Of a stretch of DNA of 64,000 nt, positions 23,959-36,987 are shown piece after piece; position 1 is the stretch's first letter, and every line of letters begins with the position of its first letter. The notes under the pieces are model-generated. The model had not been told where the DNA came from. It saw only the letters and a list, made by a program, of their open reading frames with translations, and did no database searches. The position numbers and the translations under genes were made by a program. The stretch lies in contig CM042689.1 of the NCBI GenBank assembly GCA_023614405.1, positions 308,117,132-308,181,131 on the forward strand, in the 5' to 3' direction. Source of the DNA: Avena insularis (lineage: Eukaryota > Streptophyta > Magnoliopsida > Poales > Poaceae).

Positions 23959-25304
23959 AAATTTTGAAGTTGCACTTGTTTTGCTTTCCTATGCTTGTTG
24001 CTTTGTGCTTTAATGACTTGTTTATTTACAAGATTATTTTTCATAGGAAGTTGGTTAGACTTAAATATTTTTTGAATTTGCTTCTTTATGCTCTCTTTTT
24101 CTTCAATTCATATTTCTTATGTGAGCATCTTCTCAAACTATTATGCCTATCTTAATGGCTATAGAGAAAGAGCTTTTGGGAGACAACCCATTATATTTTT
24201 GCTTTCAGTTTATTTTTGTTTCTTTGAGTCTTGGAAGTTATTACCTCTGTAATAACCTCTTATTATCCTTTTTGTGTGGTTTTTGTGCCAAGAATAACCT
24301 CTAATGAGAGTGAAATAAGATTTGGGGAAGTTGCTGTCCCGAAACAGATTTTTGTGCTTCACTGTAAAAATTCGGGAAAAATCTTTGTATGTAGGATTGA
24401 GCTGTAATGTTTTGTGCTTATGCCCCAGGTTGTTATCTAACGTTCATTAATTTAACACTTTTCTATTTGATCAACATAAGGTCTTCGAAAAAATCGGTTT
24501 TTACCTGCTGGTCTGTTTTGACAGATTTCTTCCATTATTTGCATTTGCCTCTTATCGATTTCTTTTTTAGTTCTTTTTGGTAAATTGAGATTTTTAAAGG
24601 AATTTCTTCAGTATCTTGTGTTATTAATGGAAGTTTTGCTGTGTTGAAACTAAACCCAAAGTTTTATTACTTTTGAATGAACTAATGTTGCTAATGAAGA
24701 TTGTGTGAAGTTTTGTATGAAGGAAATTTTCAAGTGTAGGGGAAGAATGATGTAATGAGATGAAGAATGGACAAAAGCTCAAGCTTGGGGATGCCACCCC
24801 GTGTCACCCCAATAAATATTCAAGAGTTACAAGCTTCAAAGCTTGGGGATGCCTTCGGCATCCCCTTCTTCATCAATAAAATCTCAGGTTTTCTTTCTAA
24901 ACACTTTATTTTTATTGCGTCATGCACTATTGTGTTGTTCTTGGAGCTTCTTTGTTTTTTTAGTTTTCTTTTGCTTTTTTTGATGCAATAAGTTGGTTGG
25001 ATCTCAGCACACTTCTTTTGGAGAGAAACACACTCCGTTTTCATTGCCTAGAACACTCTAGTTTTCATTCTTACTGTCTTGTGAGTGTTCTCTTTTGCTA
25101 GCACTGTGTTTAGCCTTAGTTTTCTTGTGTTTTCAGCTTAGAACTTTTTAGTTCTTCTTTGTGGATTTGTGAGACATGCTCACTGATCTTTATTGATTAT
25201 TATATTTGTGAGTTGTTTCAAATAAGTGGATTGGTGTTGGAAAAGAGTTGGAAGCTTCATGCTTAGGTGGTACAAAAAGGGAGCTTGTTTTGACTATGGC
25301 CAAG

Positions 25305-28233
25305 TGTAGAGGTCCCAACCTTTAATAAGGTAGAGATCCCTGTGTTTACAATGCTATTCCCTGGATCAATAGCTAGCATCCACAGTTAAGATGTAATATC
25401 AAGAAACAAAGGTCATAATACAACTTTATAACCAGGAATAAAATAATTTATTACATCTTACATAGCTCATTTGGCTATCTCATTACAATGCAGCAAAATA
25501 TAAAAATAGCATGGGGTCCTTCATCTTCAAAGTGCCACAGGCAAACATGTTGGTTGTAGACTTGTAATCCTAATCAACACACTTCACTAACATCAAACAA
25601 ACCTGCAACATAATAAGTTACAACCACAAGGGTCAATACATTTGAATTGTATTGGCAAGTGATACTATGGTAGTATAATGGTATCTATTATCTATATGAA
25701 TTTGGCTAAGTGGAGCTTAGGCTTGCTTTGCTCAAAATAGATTTTCCATATCATTTGAAAACACTAGGTTTTTGCTTATCAAAAAAGCACCCAAGGAACC
25801 ACCAATAGAAATTGGTGAACCTTCAATCCTTGTTCAACCACAAGTTTTTAACTTAGAAATTTGGATGAGGAGATTTTTGATAGCTTCCATGTCTTGATGC
25901 TCAAATTGTCCTTTACCAGGGACATGGCTAAGTACTTAGATTTTACACTCTGCAGAGGTGGTGCACTTTCCCCACAAGACTTGGTTTCACCAAGACAAGA
26001 TCTTTCAGAAGCCTTCCCTTAGACCAGAATGGACGCGCTCCAACCTATCAATCCCCTACCACCAACTGTCCATTTGGCTAAGTTATTGCAACCTATATGA
26101 TCCAAGCAGAGCCATAATGCCAAGTGGCTGCACTTGAAGCTTCTCAACATTTGACATCTCAAATATCTTTGTTCCTGGGTGGCCATCCACAAGTGAGATA
26201 CACAAGGTAAACCATAGAAATGGGCCTTGTGTAACCACTCAACACAAACCATTCCTTCCATTCCACCCAGGTGATTCATTCACTTAGTTGTTTTATTAAA
26301 CAAAACACAAGTCCTTGACTTAGAAATATTCCATAGTATGAATATATTCCACCCTTGTTTTCTACTAGCTAAGCTAAGCATGATAGTATTAGTAATCTTA
26401 ACTTAGGAAATTTCTACTAAGGTTTCATCTACTAGGATTTCCCATGGCATAGTTTATACTTAGCAAAAATTCCATGCAAGTCCTACTTTAGAAATATCAC
26501 TAATGCATAGTGAAAATAATGGGACAAAAGCATGAAGCATCACTTGCCTTTTTGGTAGAGAATATAAGTTCACTCCTTGATCTTGCAATATTCACACTCT
26601 TCAAATGTCACTACAATTTAATCAAGCAAGGCACAATTTCAATCTACCATTCAAGCAAAACATCACATAAAATAATACAAACAAAGCAATGCATGCAAGC
26701 ATGTTAAAGATTGTTTTATTCGGAAAAGTGGTTTCTAATATGTTATAAACATTTGAAAACACCTATTGGTCATTTTATAAAAGTGGCAAAAACCATTTGC
26801 AAAAGATTTTACCTATAAATCATTTTTTAACCAAATCAATATTTTATGTGGTTGAAAATGCCTTTAGCAAAGAAATAATATTTATACGGTTCACCAAATA
26901 CATTTTTAATTCTAAAACTTGGTGTTTCGGGTCAGAGAGTTTAAATCAAAACATTTCCCAAAGATTTTCTCCAAAAAGTATTTTTAACATAAAAACAATA
27001 TTTTTATTTGACTAGAAATGTTATAAAGCAAAGATTTATTCTTTTGCTTCACAAAATATGTTTTTGAAACCACAAGTTGGTTTATATGGTCAGTACGTTC
27101 AAAATAATCCATTTGCAAAAGATTTTATCAAAAAAATAATTTTAGGATGAATTTTATATTCTAAATATGCCTACACAAGTTTCTACAAAAACAACCATTT
27201 TACCCGAAGCAATTCATTAAACAAAGTGCATGGTTGAAAAGTACTTGTCTTGCTGATTCCATTGATATAAAATTTGCAAAATTTGGACGTGTGTTTTGAA
27301 AGTTATGCAATTTACAAGTTCAAACTTCTAATAGATACAATTTCTGTTTTAAAGGATCAGGCAGGCCACATGGTTGTTTCTCATTGGACGATAACGGTTT
27401 GGTTGGATCGACAGAGGACAGACGTTAGATCTAATGTGCATTGCACGGTACAGAACAAAACTTACCCCTTCTATTATGAATCTATCGCATCCACTGGATC
27501 ATCATCCAATGGTTCACAGCAAGCCAACCATAGATTGGCGGTGCTGGAGTCTGACGCGTGGCAGCGGCGGCCTGGAAGTGGCGTCACCGGCGATGCAGGA
27601 AGCGAGGAAGAGAGAGGGGGCTCACCGAGTTCGCCATATGCTGATGATGCTCAACGTGTTCGCGAGGAGGCAAGGGGCGCACGAGGACGAACGTAATTGC
27701 TCACCGGAGTTCACGTCTGCGTCGGGTTTGTCTGTTCGACGTCGGAGGCGAGGCTAGAGGTCGAGCTAGGACAAGTAGAATGCACAGTTAGGTTCGCAAG
27801 AGGAAGGCGAGTATGGGAGTGTCAACGAGGGGGAGAGGGGCAGTCGGGTTTACCGGGGAGAGGTCGCCGGAGACGAGGCAGACGGTGGCGGAGTTCTGTT
27901 GAAGACGTTGTCGATGATATGGTGCTCGCTTGGATGAACGGAAAGCACAGGGAGATGCGCCAGAGGCTGGGGATCATGCTCGTGTGCTCAAGGAGGCGAG
28001 GGACGACGGCAACTGGCCGGAATTGACGAAAGTGCTCGCCAGAGCAGTAGGCGCTCTCGAGCTAACTCTGAGCGGCCTGGTGGCAGGGGGTGGACGGTTT
28101 ATGGGGGGAAAGGTGGAGGAGGAGCAGGCGGTTTAGTACGCTTGGTCGCGGCGAGGTTTAATGCGGATTGATGATGCCTTCATTGGCCAGAAACGAGGAA
28201 GGAGGAATTTGGGACGAGGTCGTCGCGCGGGTG

Positions 28234-28289
<56 letters not shown>

Positions 28290-29714
28290 AGAGTTGGGTC
28301 CATCTGTCGGCGACTGCGCGGGTTAAGTTTCTGGTTCGAATCGTTTTCCTGCGGGAGGGGAAAATGGGCTAGTTGGGCCAGTGGGCTGGGCTTGCTGGCT
28401 GGGCTGGATTCTTTCATTTTTTTTGTACTGATTGTTTTTCTTTGTCTTTTTCAATTTATCTGTTTTGATTTTTATTCAAACAAACCAAGCACTATTTGAA
28501 TTCAAACTTCAACCAAACTTTGAGTATATTCAAATACTGTTTATTAATACATTTTAAAGTCAAATTTAGAATATTTCTTTTATTCTTTTTAGGATATAAT
28601 AATTACTTAAAATAAAGCCTTTGCTTTAAATTCAATTAATATCAAAAATACTTTTTACCCTTATTTAATTTCAATTTTTCACAAAACCTTTTCAGTAAGT
28701 TTTATTCATTTATTAGGGTGTCAAATAATTCACTTTGAATTCTTTGGAATATTTTTTTAATATGATTTATTAATCATTTTAAATTGGGTATTTGTCTTTA
28801 TTCCAATGAAATTAAATATAGTTTTAATTCCATAAATTTTATTTGGAAGATTTCTTTGATCCCATTTAAGTTAATTAAATAACTTTTATACCACTTGGGT
28901 ATATTCCAATATTATTTTCCCATGATTTATTTAATCATTCTTATTAGGGATTTGTCTTTATTCAAATAGAAATAGAATTTGGTTAATGCCACTTTATTTT
29001 ATTTGGAAAATTCTTTATCCTTTTATTTTATTTGGATTTGGATTATATTCATTCCATTTGTTTATGGATTAGGCCAAGATTTAATTTGGTCTTTAAATAT
29101 TCCTCATTTAATATTTCTTTCTTTTTCTTATAAAATCCATATCTTTTTATTTAAAGATCCAAACTTGGTGATTCTAATTGGTAAAATCTTATTTAATATT
29201 TGTTTATCCTTTTAAATCTCTTTAGGATTATTTTCTCACCATTTGGTATGGATTTTAGATAAGTGCTTTATTAGCTTTGGAAATTACTTTTCCTTATCTT
29301 ATTAAATTCATAAGATTTTATCTATGCCTCCAAATTAAGTGAAACCAATTCATATGGTTTTATAATATTTCTATTTGTCATTCTTGATCATTTTGGAATG
29401 TTTGTTTGACCAATTTTATTTGGTTCAAATCCATAGGCTTAGAGATATCTTTTGAAATGATTTTCTTCCAATAGGGTTTTAGGATTTTGGTTTATTTTCC
29501 AAGTGTTTAAATTTCCAGATGCAATTATGAAGAATGCATTTCACTTGATTTGAATTTAGTTGGTTTCAAACATTTAACCAAAGTTTTTTCAAGATGGGAT
29601 TTTAAGTTTCCATTTAGATACAAAAAGTTTCTTTTCACCTTAAATTTCAACAATTATTAATTTTATTTATTTATTTTACAAATTACAAAATTTGGAAAAT
29701 TTTGGGATGTGACA
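25305..29714 (-). mobile_element. 4.4-kb solo LTR of a Gypsy-type element
   Basis: The plus strand runs from TGTAGAGGTCCC to ...TTTGGGATGTGACA, flanked by CCAAG at 25300-25304 and 29715-29719. The sense strand, which starts TGTCACATCCC, is minus, judged by similarity of start and layout to the LTRs at 7309-10282 and 60690-64000. There is no primer site, polypurine tract or internal domain, so it is a solo LTR (a short non-autonomous element is possible). A GC-rich block (27530-28400) contains a GA microsatellite; the AT-rich remainder (28400-29714) has no ORF. Confidence 0.85.
28237..28284 (+). repeat. GA microsatellite
   Basis: About 23 uninterrupted GA dinucleotides lie in the GC-rich part of the solo LTR. 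The EREREREREER-like and serine/leucine-like translations across it are artefacts of the repeat. Confidence 0.95.
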
Positions 29715-29719
29715 CCAAG

Positions 29720-31504
29720 ACTTTATCATGTCATGTTAGATGTTTCTTTGACCTTATACTTAGTGATTATTTCTGTAGCATGACTTGTCTCAAACAATTG
29801 AGATTGCTTAATGTGCCTTGAAAGAATCATGTGTTGTTTTAGCATACAAAAGCATAATATTGTGGTATTCTCCTTTGATGCTTTGTTTGGGTTGACTTGG
29901 CACATTCTCACACCATGTTATGACTATGAACCAGTCAACTTAGCCTCTATGATCATTTAGTTTTTGACTTGTGATACCACTTTATGATTTAGTTGATAAT
30001 GTTTTGTCCCTCTGCATGATTATGGCCATTATTGCTCTATTAGTTGGTCGCTCCCAGTCTTTTGCTAGCCTCCACTTGTATTGAGTAAGCTCTACTCATG
30101 CATCCAACTCCCAAGAAACCAAGTTATTCCAAAGTGTCCACTAATAAATTCCTATGCATGGTGTGTTACACCATTTCAAGTAAAATCTTGTTTTATCTAC
30201 CATCCAATTAAAAAGTCATTTTTATGTGAAAATTAGTGATTAAAGATCTCACAAACTTGATGGCACACATTATTTTTATTGCCCCTAATAAACTTGAACC
30301 ATTGTGTCATCTATGTTGTATATACTTGCACTTATAAGTTGGGAATTAGTAGAACCGTGCTGTCACAGGGGACGCTTTCAATACCTGTAAATATATACCC
30401 AATTGATATCATGCTCTTTTGTTTATAGATTTCGGCAGTGTGAAATAAAAGGGGAGCTTGTAAGTCCATGGAGTTATGTATATGTGTTAGAGAAACGCCA
30501 AGGCCGCTAGCCTAAGCCATGCCTAATCATGGTGGAAACTTGCGGCATAACCATAGTGGGAAATCTATGAAGCATTCTTCTTATAAAAAAAGACAGACAA
30601 AAAAAGAGGAAAGAAGAGAAAAAAGCACCATTTTCCCATGGTAAATAAGAAGATTGCTGAGATGCTCATTGTATGTTGCCTTGTCATTTTGATATGGGAT
30701 AGCTCCTGTGTCATGGGGAAAGGGGTACCCCGTTGGCGGTTCTCTATGATACACATATATTTACTATGACAAGAACTTACCGATGACTAAAGTTGAGTAG
30801 CATGAGGAACGGCCCTCGTACTCAAGGGACATGAGATTGCAAAATTATACTTTGTCAAGAATATACTCCATACTTTTTTCACTTTAACCTTAATCACTTA
30901 AAGATGCTTATGATAGGGGCAATGAGAGCTGAAAGCTAACAAGTACCATAATTTTTGGAAGCTCTTTATGAAACTTGAAATACCTGCTTCCCTTTGAAGG
31001 GCCTTTCTTCCACTTTTATATTGAGTCTCCACCTTCTATCCTTAGGCACCAATTAAGAGAGCATAGTTTTCATTCTTAGTTCTATGTGCATTGTCCCAAA
31101 ACTTATTGATTGAGTCATAATGTCGATATTGCTTATTCTTGAACTATTTGTATCTAGTCACCCTTATGAACTTTGAAGGTGTCCTATGCATTTATGTTTC
31201 TCTACTCCATGAGGGACAATCTGAATATCACTATGTTATGTTTTATATATGTAAAATAAACAAACGTCTTTCAATGCATTGTTATTCATGATCTTTCTTT
31301 GTATCCTTTTACTGTTGCAACATAGTTGCTTTGTCTTATTGTTCGAACTTCTCCTTTCATGCTCATGTTTAGAGTACTTTGATCCCAGTTTTCAATGCTT
31401 GCAAATGGTTTGACCAAGATTGTGATGGTGCATATCACCTCAAAAATTATTCTTTTTATCACTTACCTACTCGAGGACGAGCAGGAGTTAAGGTTGGGGA
31501 TGCT
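29720..31504 (+). other. right half of Gypsy B internal region, non-coding
   Basis: AT-rich sequence without sustained ORFs. It ends with 'ctcgaggacgagcaggagttaaggttggggatgct', the polypurine tract before the 3' LTR. The same layout precedes the 3' LTR of element A at 41080-41111, so the two elements have related 3' untranslated regions. Confidence 0.6.
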
Positions 31505-32914
31505 TGATACGTCGTAAACGTATCTATAATTTTTATGCTCCATGCTTGTTTTATATCATTTGTCTTATGTTCTGTCTACACATTGAGGCATTTTTATACA
31601 TTTTCTGGAACTAACCTATTGAAAAGATGATGTAGTGTCAGTTGCCTGTTTTCTGTTGTTTTTGGTTTCAGAAAACCTAGTAAACAAATATTCTCGGAAT
31701 TGGACGGGACAAAAGTCAAAGTTACTATTTTCCCGACACGACACGAAGCCCGAAGGAAAGATGGAGGAGGGCACCAGGGTGGGCACACCCTATGGTGGCG
31801 CGGGTACCCCTGGTGGCGCCACCAGGGGTGTGGTCCCCTGGCTGCCTCCTCGCCTCACCTCTTCGCCTATAAGAAGCCTCTGATGCAGAAACCCTAAAAC
31901 ATCCAGCATACATCCATGAAAAGTTCCACAGCGCCGTTGCCACCGAAGGGGAGATTCGGGGGACAGAAGTCTCTGTTCCGGTACCCTGACGGGATGGGGA
32001 ATTGCCCCCGGAGCCATCTCCATCAATCTCCACCACCATCTCCATCGTCGTTGCTGATTCCCATGATGAGCAGGGAGTAGTTATTCCTCGAGGCTAAGGG
32101 CTCTACCGATAGATATGTGTTCATCTCTCTCTATGTGTGATCTTATTGTGATTATGAGCTTTGTAATCAAGTAGATCTACTCTGCTACTCAAGTGCGTTA
32201 ATCAATATCCGGCTATCCCCACGTGTGTGAAAGTGACAGCGTGCACACTGTGTGGCACTTAGGCTAAAGATTACATAAATACTTATCATGAGTTATATTT
32301 TGAGTTGGATGTCTCTATGAAATTGTGGTGTTTGAAGGAACCATCTAGCGCTCAAGGTGATAGTGTGGGGTTTTCTAGATGGGGATTGCAAACTTTAAGG
32401 AGTGCTTTTGTAGCCCTATCATGAATTAGAGTTGTCCAACCGATGAGTAGTTCAGAGTAGAGTAATTAAGAGAAGTTATTTATATGAGAGTGTTCACTAG
32501 TGAAAGTATGATCCCTAGGCCTTGTTTCGAAGCATTGAAACAACGTTTACAATCAATCTTGTTACATGTTTGCTTGCTGCCATCTTTATTTCAGATTGCC
32601 TTTAGTCTCTTCTTATTGTCAAGCTCTTTTCTGGCACTGTTGTCTTATAATCATCCATACTACTTGTATTTTACTATCTCTTCGCCGAATTAGTGCACCT
32701 ATACACCTGACAAGTGTATTGGGTGTGTTGGGGACACACGAGACTTCTTGTATCTTGATTGCAGGGTTGCTTGAGAGGGATACCTTTGACCACTTCCTCC
32801 CTAAGTTCGATAAACCTTGGGTGATACACTTAAGGGAAACTTGTTGTTGTTCTACAAACCTCTGCACTTGGAGGCCCAACAACTGTCTACAAGAATAGAA
32901 GTGCGTAGACATCA
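31505..32914 (+). repeat. 3' LTR of Gypsy element B
   Basis: It runs from TGATACGTCGTAAACG to ...GTGCGTAGACATCA, 1410 bp, and is followed by CGGTG (32915-32919). A TATA-like CTATAAGAAG is at about 31867. Confidence 0.9.
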
Positions 32915-32929
32915 CGGTGTGCCACTGCC

Positions 32930-33050
32930 CTGCACTTATCCGTGGCGCACGGCAAGGTCGGTTCGCCATAGAGAAGCGATCCCCACAGTCGACCGCGTGT
33001 ATATCTATGGCGCACGGAATTCGCGTGCGCCACTGAGTTTGGGCAGTTAG
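32930..33050. repeat. left subterminal repeats of CACTA3
   Basis: Units TCCGTGGCGCACGG, CTATGGCGCACGG and GTGCGCCACTGAG recur here. They match those at 35395-35620 near the right end. Confidence 0.65.
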
Positions 33051-33317
33051 CCAAAATAACGCATGCCCCCGACCCCCTTCTCCCCTTTATTTCTCTTCTT
33101 ATTCCCCTTTCCTTCCTCGCTTCCCCTCCTCCCCCCTCCCCTAGATCCATCCCCTCGTAGCCGAAGGAGCGGCCACCGTGCTGCCACCCTCCATGACGAA
33201 GGAGTGGCTCCCGCGCCTCTTGGTGTGCAGCTGCGACTTCGATGTCATGGGTGTCAATGGAGGCATCAAGGAGCGGCGCGACATGGCATCCGCGGACGAG
33301 GGTGGGAGGAGCTTCGG

Positions 33318-33645
33318 CGGTGGGGCGAGGAGGACGACGTCTGGTCTTGCGGCGGCACCACCTCCAGCAAGATCGTGCGCTTTCTCCGTGACGCAGGAGC
33401 ACATGAGGTGCACATGCGCATCGCTAGCCCGCCGGTGTTGGGCTCGTGCCTCTACGGAATCGACACGCCAAGCAACGGGGAGATGATCTCGAACCGGATG
33501 GACCTGGAGGGCGTGCACCGGGAGATCAACAATGACTCACTCTCCTTCCTCTCACCGGGAGGCGGGGGACTACTATGACGTGTGCTTCTCACGCAAGTAC
33601 CCCGTGCTGCTTGAGCCGTCCACTCGATTCGATGAGGAAGAGTGA
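33318..33645 (+). pseudogene. captured fragment of amidophosphoribosyltransferase (C-terminus)
   Basis: The frame reads GTTSSKIVRFLRDAGAHEVHM, then RIASPPVLGSCLYGIDTPS, NGEMISNRMDLEGV and NNDSLSFL. This is the PRPP-binding and C-terminal part of glutamine PRPP amidotransferase (first step of purine synthesis; plastid enzyme in plants). The residue before GTTSSK, normally arginine (IVRGTTS), is glycine, and the DDS.V loop before it is altered. After the SFLS codons one frame ends in GGGGLL and a stop at 33578. The shifted frame continues GDYYDVCFSRKYPV and an acidic tail to a stop near 33645, so there is a frameshift near 33560. The N-terminal glutaminase half is absent. GC content is far above the surroundings, as expected of a captured grass exon. 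It cannot make enzyme. Confidence 0.8.
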
Positions 33646-34413
33646 GAAGCACGCATGTGAGCTCTGCTCTTTGCAGCTCCTCTACATCAGTTTGTTATTT
33701 TGCTGTCAGGTTCAGTTTTGGGCTTTTGGCTCTACTTTGCGAGATGTTTATAGATCATCAGGGAGCCCGAGATCCTCGTTCCATTACTTGATGAAATTTG
33801 GGTAGGCTTGCGAATCTTGTGTGCGTGTTAGTAACATCATTTGTTCATGAATTCTATCAAAGTCTGGTAGAAAAGTACTTGTGAATTCAGGATAGAAAAC
33901 TACGTGTGTTAGTAACATCAATTAGTCATCACATACTAAGAATTCAGGATAGAAAAGTCTGGTCTTGCCCAAACTAAACTTGTGAATTCAGAGCAAAGCC
34001 TAATTAACTAAATCTATCTAATTATCTACCTAACACTACCCTAGCCCTACCCTTTTCCCTTTCGGTTTGGCCAAGCCAAAGCCACACCACCACCAACCCA
34101 CACCCCTCTCTTGCTAACCTAAACCACCACCCCTCCCTAACCATGCCTACCCGAGGCCACCTTGGCCATGTGACCTTGTGCCATGTGCCCTGCTTGGTAG
34201 CTTTTCAAAAGTAAAATGGGTGACTTGAATAAAATGCCAAGTCAAAGTAAAATGGCCACATACATATTTTGAAACACAATCAGAGATTATTTGGAACCAA
34301 ACACATACTGCTACAAGCACATACACATCACCCTGCTACAAGCACATACAAGTACTACAACAACTCTAGTAGTTGTATTTTATTCATAGAACAAACCGCC
34401 CTTCAATCTTCTT
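33646..34413. other. CACTA3 interior, possible captured 3' flank
   Basis: No ORF of interest. The first 150 bp follow the captured exon and may be its 3' untranslated region. Later comes a C/A-rich stretch (34020-34140, repeated 'accaccacc') and AT-rich sequence. Confidence 0.35.
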
Positions 34414-34724
34414 CTATCTATTGCTTCCTTCACCAAACTTCGCCTTCTTCTTCTTTAGCATCACGATCCGATCTTTGCAATACTGAATGCCTTTGTTAAT
34501 CAATAAAAATACAGTATCTGCTTTGATCTCAGGAAGCAACCTTGATGGAACTACTTAAGGTATACGAGTTCCTCTTTTGAACACACATTGGCAAATGGCA
34601 TCATGCTCCACTATTCTTGGATCATCTGGCGGCACGTCACCCAACTTCTCAAGTGCTTTTGCAGCCTTCATCTCCTCCTTCTCTGCATTGCTTCTCCTCC
34701 TTGAGTAAAACTTGGTCTCCATAG
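34414..34724 (-). pseudogene. terminal exon of an unknown protein inside CACTA3
   Basis: On the minus strand a CCCAG acceptor is followed by an open frame containing KFYSRRRSNAEKEEMKAAKA, LEKLGDVPPDDPRIVEHD and CQCVFKRGTRIP. One in-frame TAA follows (34555-34557). The same frame then continues LLPEIKADTVFLLINKGIQ and a basic KKKKAKFG tail to TAG at 34414-34416. A single stop in an otherwise conserved-looking frame points to a fairly recent loss. It is highly charged with no membrane segment. I do not recognise the family; the last exon of a CACTA second ORF or a captured host exon are both possible. Confidence 0.45.
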
Positions 34725-35394
34725 CTGGGAATGAAATGTGGATGCAGAGTGTGTGCTGGCTTTTATTGACAAACAAGATCACCTATGGACAAGAGTATGC
34801 ACATAGAAGTAGAACAGTGCATAGTTCAAAGATGCTCACTAGCAAATGCAACCAAAAATGGCAATTGTGCCTTTATTCCATTTTGAGACATCTATCAGTC
34901 ATATATCACTTCACCATCACTTCACCATGCATGTGCTTAATTTGGAATATATCACTTCACCATCACTTCTACATGTTAGGAATATTCTGCATGTTATAGG
35001 AATATATAGGTACTGCTACCTTGTCTATGTGTGCCTTTGTTGTGTAACATATATGCCTTGTCTACGGGGATGGTGAAGTGGTACGTGGTATATACACAGA
35101 GGTTGAAGATCGATCTCAATCATGGTCTGGGTGTTTCTCACCGTCATCGCCATTATCCTCTATTCGATCATAGGGTGGTAGCTCTATTTGTAATGTCATG
35201 ATATTTGTAATGTGATCCAATTTGTAATGTGATCCAATGTGATTATTTTGATTGTTGTATACTTGTCTAGTGGTGTGATTATTTTGATTGTTGTATAGCG
35301 TTGTATATTGCACTTTGGATCATTATTTTGATTGGTATGCATGTTGTATTGTTGTATAATTAATTGCTGTATAAATAAAAATATCACTCGAGAA

Positions 35395-35620
35395 ATCAGT
35401 GGTGCATCGTTTTGTTGTTCAGTGGCGCACCTAGTCAGCGGCGCACGCCAAAACGGTGCGCCACTGATATTATCCATGGCGCACAGAGAGGTGGTGCGCT
35501 GCTGACGCCAGGCCTATCCGTGGCGCACCTGGGCGTGCACCACTGATAAATATTATCAGTGGCGTAATATGCGTCTAGTACGCCACTGACCTCTTATTCG
35601 GTGCGTCACTAATAGACTTT
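35395..35620. repeat. right subterminal repeats of CACTA3
   Basis: At least eight copies of TGGCGCAC or GTGCGCCACTGA in both orientations lie here. They are probable binding sites for the transposon's DNA-binding protein. Confidence 0.75.
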
Positions 35621-36987
35621 TTCCTACTAGTGCCTCTCTTCATCCTCGACCATTAGATGCCCTTGATTCTTTCGCCCACGAACTTGGCTTAACCTAAAAA
35701 CCTCTATAAAAAGGTCCCCTAGAGGATCCATCGGGGAGAGCGTGACACAAACAGAAAAACACCAAAACAAATCAGAACCAGCGAAGATTGGAGGGGGAAG
35801 CTCCTCCAGAGTTGCCATCAGAGGGATCTCCACCTTCTCCAACATAACCACCATCGTCATCATGATGAAGAGGGAGTAGTCCACCTCTATACTATGGATT
35901 TGTGGTAGTAGCTTGATCTATTTTTCTATTGTTCTTCATAGATCTTAGTACCATATGAGTTGACCAACATGATTATGGTCATATATGTAATTCCTATGTG
36001 GTGGATCTTGATTTGATGATTTGATATATGAGATTGGAACCCATTATGTGTAAGATGTATTGATATATGCATATCATGTACCCTGTTCTTAAGTACTTGT
36101 TTTGATCCAACTTGTATGCAAGGGCCCGTGTGGGGAAAAGTGTGTATTAGATGGAGTGGCATGTTGGTAGTGATTAGATAGTGACAACAAAATATATGAT
36201 CTACTATGGGTTTTACCTTTCTTTTGCTACCTCACTAGGGATTAAGTGAATTCATGTGTTATAATTATCTCGTGAGAGCTAGATATCTTGTTTGGTCAAG
36301 GTAGCATATTTGTAATTCAAACAACATGTCATATTTCTTGAGGCTATACTTTGTATAATGCTTAATTCAAGATTTTCTTGGATTTTTACCTATCTTGTAG
36401 AGTATAAGAGAGATGTGTTGCATCATCTCTATGTTAGGACGTGATGCCCATATGAATGCTTATCAGACACATGTTTAAGTTCCATTAACATGATGTCTCT
36501 GATGAATTGTTTATCTCCACTACAACTTAAAAAGAGAGTAGACAAGTGAACCCATGAACCCCGGTGTATTTTAAATCATAAGAAACACCTTCCAACACTT
36601 TTATCACAATTTACATTTTCTGTAATATTTTAATCCGAAAATACAAAAATACTTTCTTCATTTGCAATCACACAACAAAACCCAAAAAGAACCAAACTAT
36701 CACCATCATCATCTTATTTTCTTAGTTTACTTTACTGCATTTTATTTTCATTTTTATTTTTATTTCATATTACTAATACGAAACCTTGTGCTTGAAAACC
36801 ACACGATGGAGTTGGGGACACAAGACAAGAACTTTGCTTTATAGGTTGCTCGATGAGAGAATAAGAATTAAATTCTAAGCCAATTCCCTGAGAGTTCGAT
36901 TTTAACCCTTGAGTCACCCTTGTGGGGAAAATATGCTTGCTATAACACTCTGCACTTGGAGTCCCAACGAGTTGGTACACACGAAGT

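Larger units (their letters stand above)
21708..32914 (+). mobile_element. Gypsy LTR retrotransposon B, non-autonomous, nested
   Basis: Two 1.4-kb LTRs with TG...CA ends are flanked by a perfect CGGTG duplication (21703-21707, 32915-32919). Tandem tRNA-Asp-like primer sites follow the first LTR, and a purine-rich GGTTGGGGATG precedes the second. The internal region (23116-31504) is split by a 4.4-kb solo LTR and contains only a short degraded ORF. No protease, RT or integrase is recognisable. It depended on another element to move and was inserted in CACTA3. Confidence 0.9.
21609..35632. mobile_element. CACTA transposon with captured gene fragment (CACTA3)
   Basis: The right end is ...GACTTTTTCCTACTAGTG (complement CACTAGTAGGAAAAAG). 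The left end, CAATAGTGGGAAAAGGC, matches with CACTA changed to CAATA. Both subterminal regions carry many TGGCGCAC / GTGCGCCACTGA units. Flanking trinucleotides are TCC and CCT, so no perfect TSD remains. Without the nested Gypsy element the length is about 2.8 kb. It contains an amidophosphoribosyltransferase fragment and one minus-strand exon of unknown nature, and no transposase. Confidence 0.7.
21255..36981 (+). repeat. 5' LTR of element A, interrupted by CACTA3
   Basis: The LTR starts TGATGCATATAAAATGCAT at 21255, is broken at 21608/35633 by CACTA3, and resumes to about 36981 (...GTTGGTACACA). A primer site follows. Net length is about 1.7 kb. A TATA box, CTATAAAAAG, is at 35703-35712. 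It aligns with the 3' LTR starting at 41112, which lacks about 300 bp present here (21420-21608 plus the first bases after CACTA3). Confidence 0.75.

Noticed and set aside
28161..28499. 112-residue ORF with a long Glu-Arg repeat
   Set aside because: It is produced by the GA microsatellite in an LTR and has no other protein-like content.
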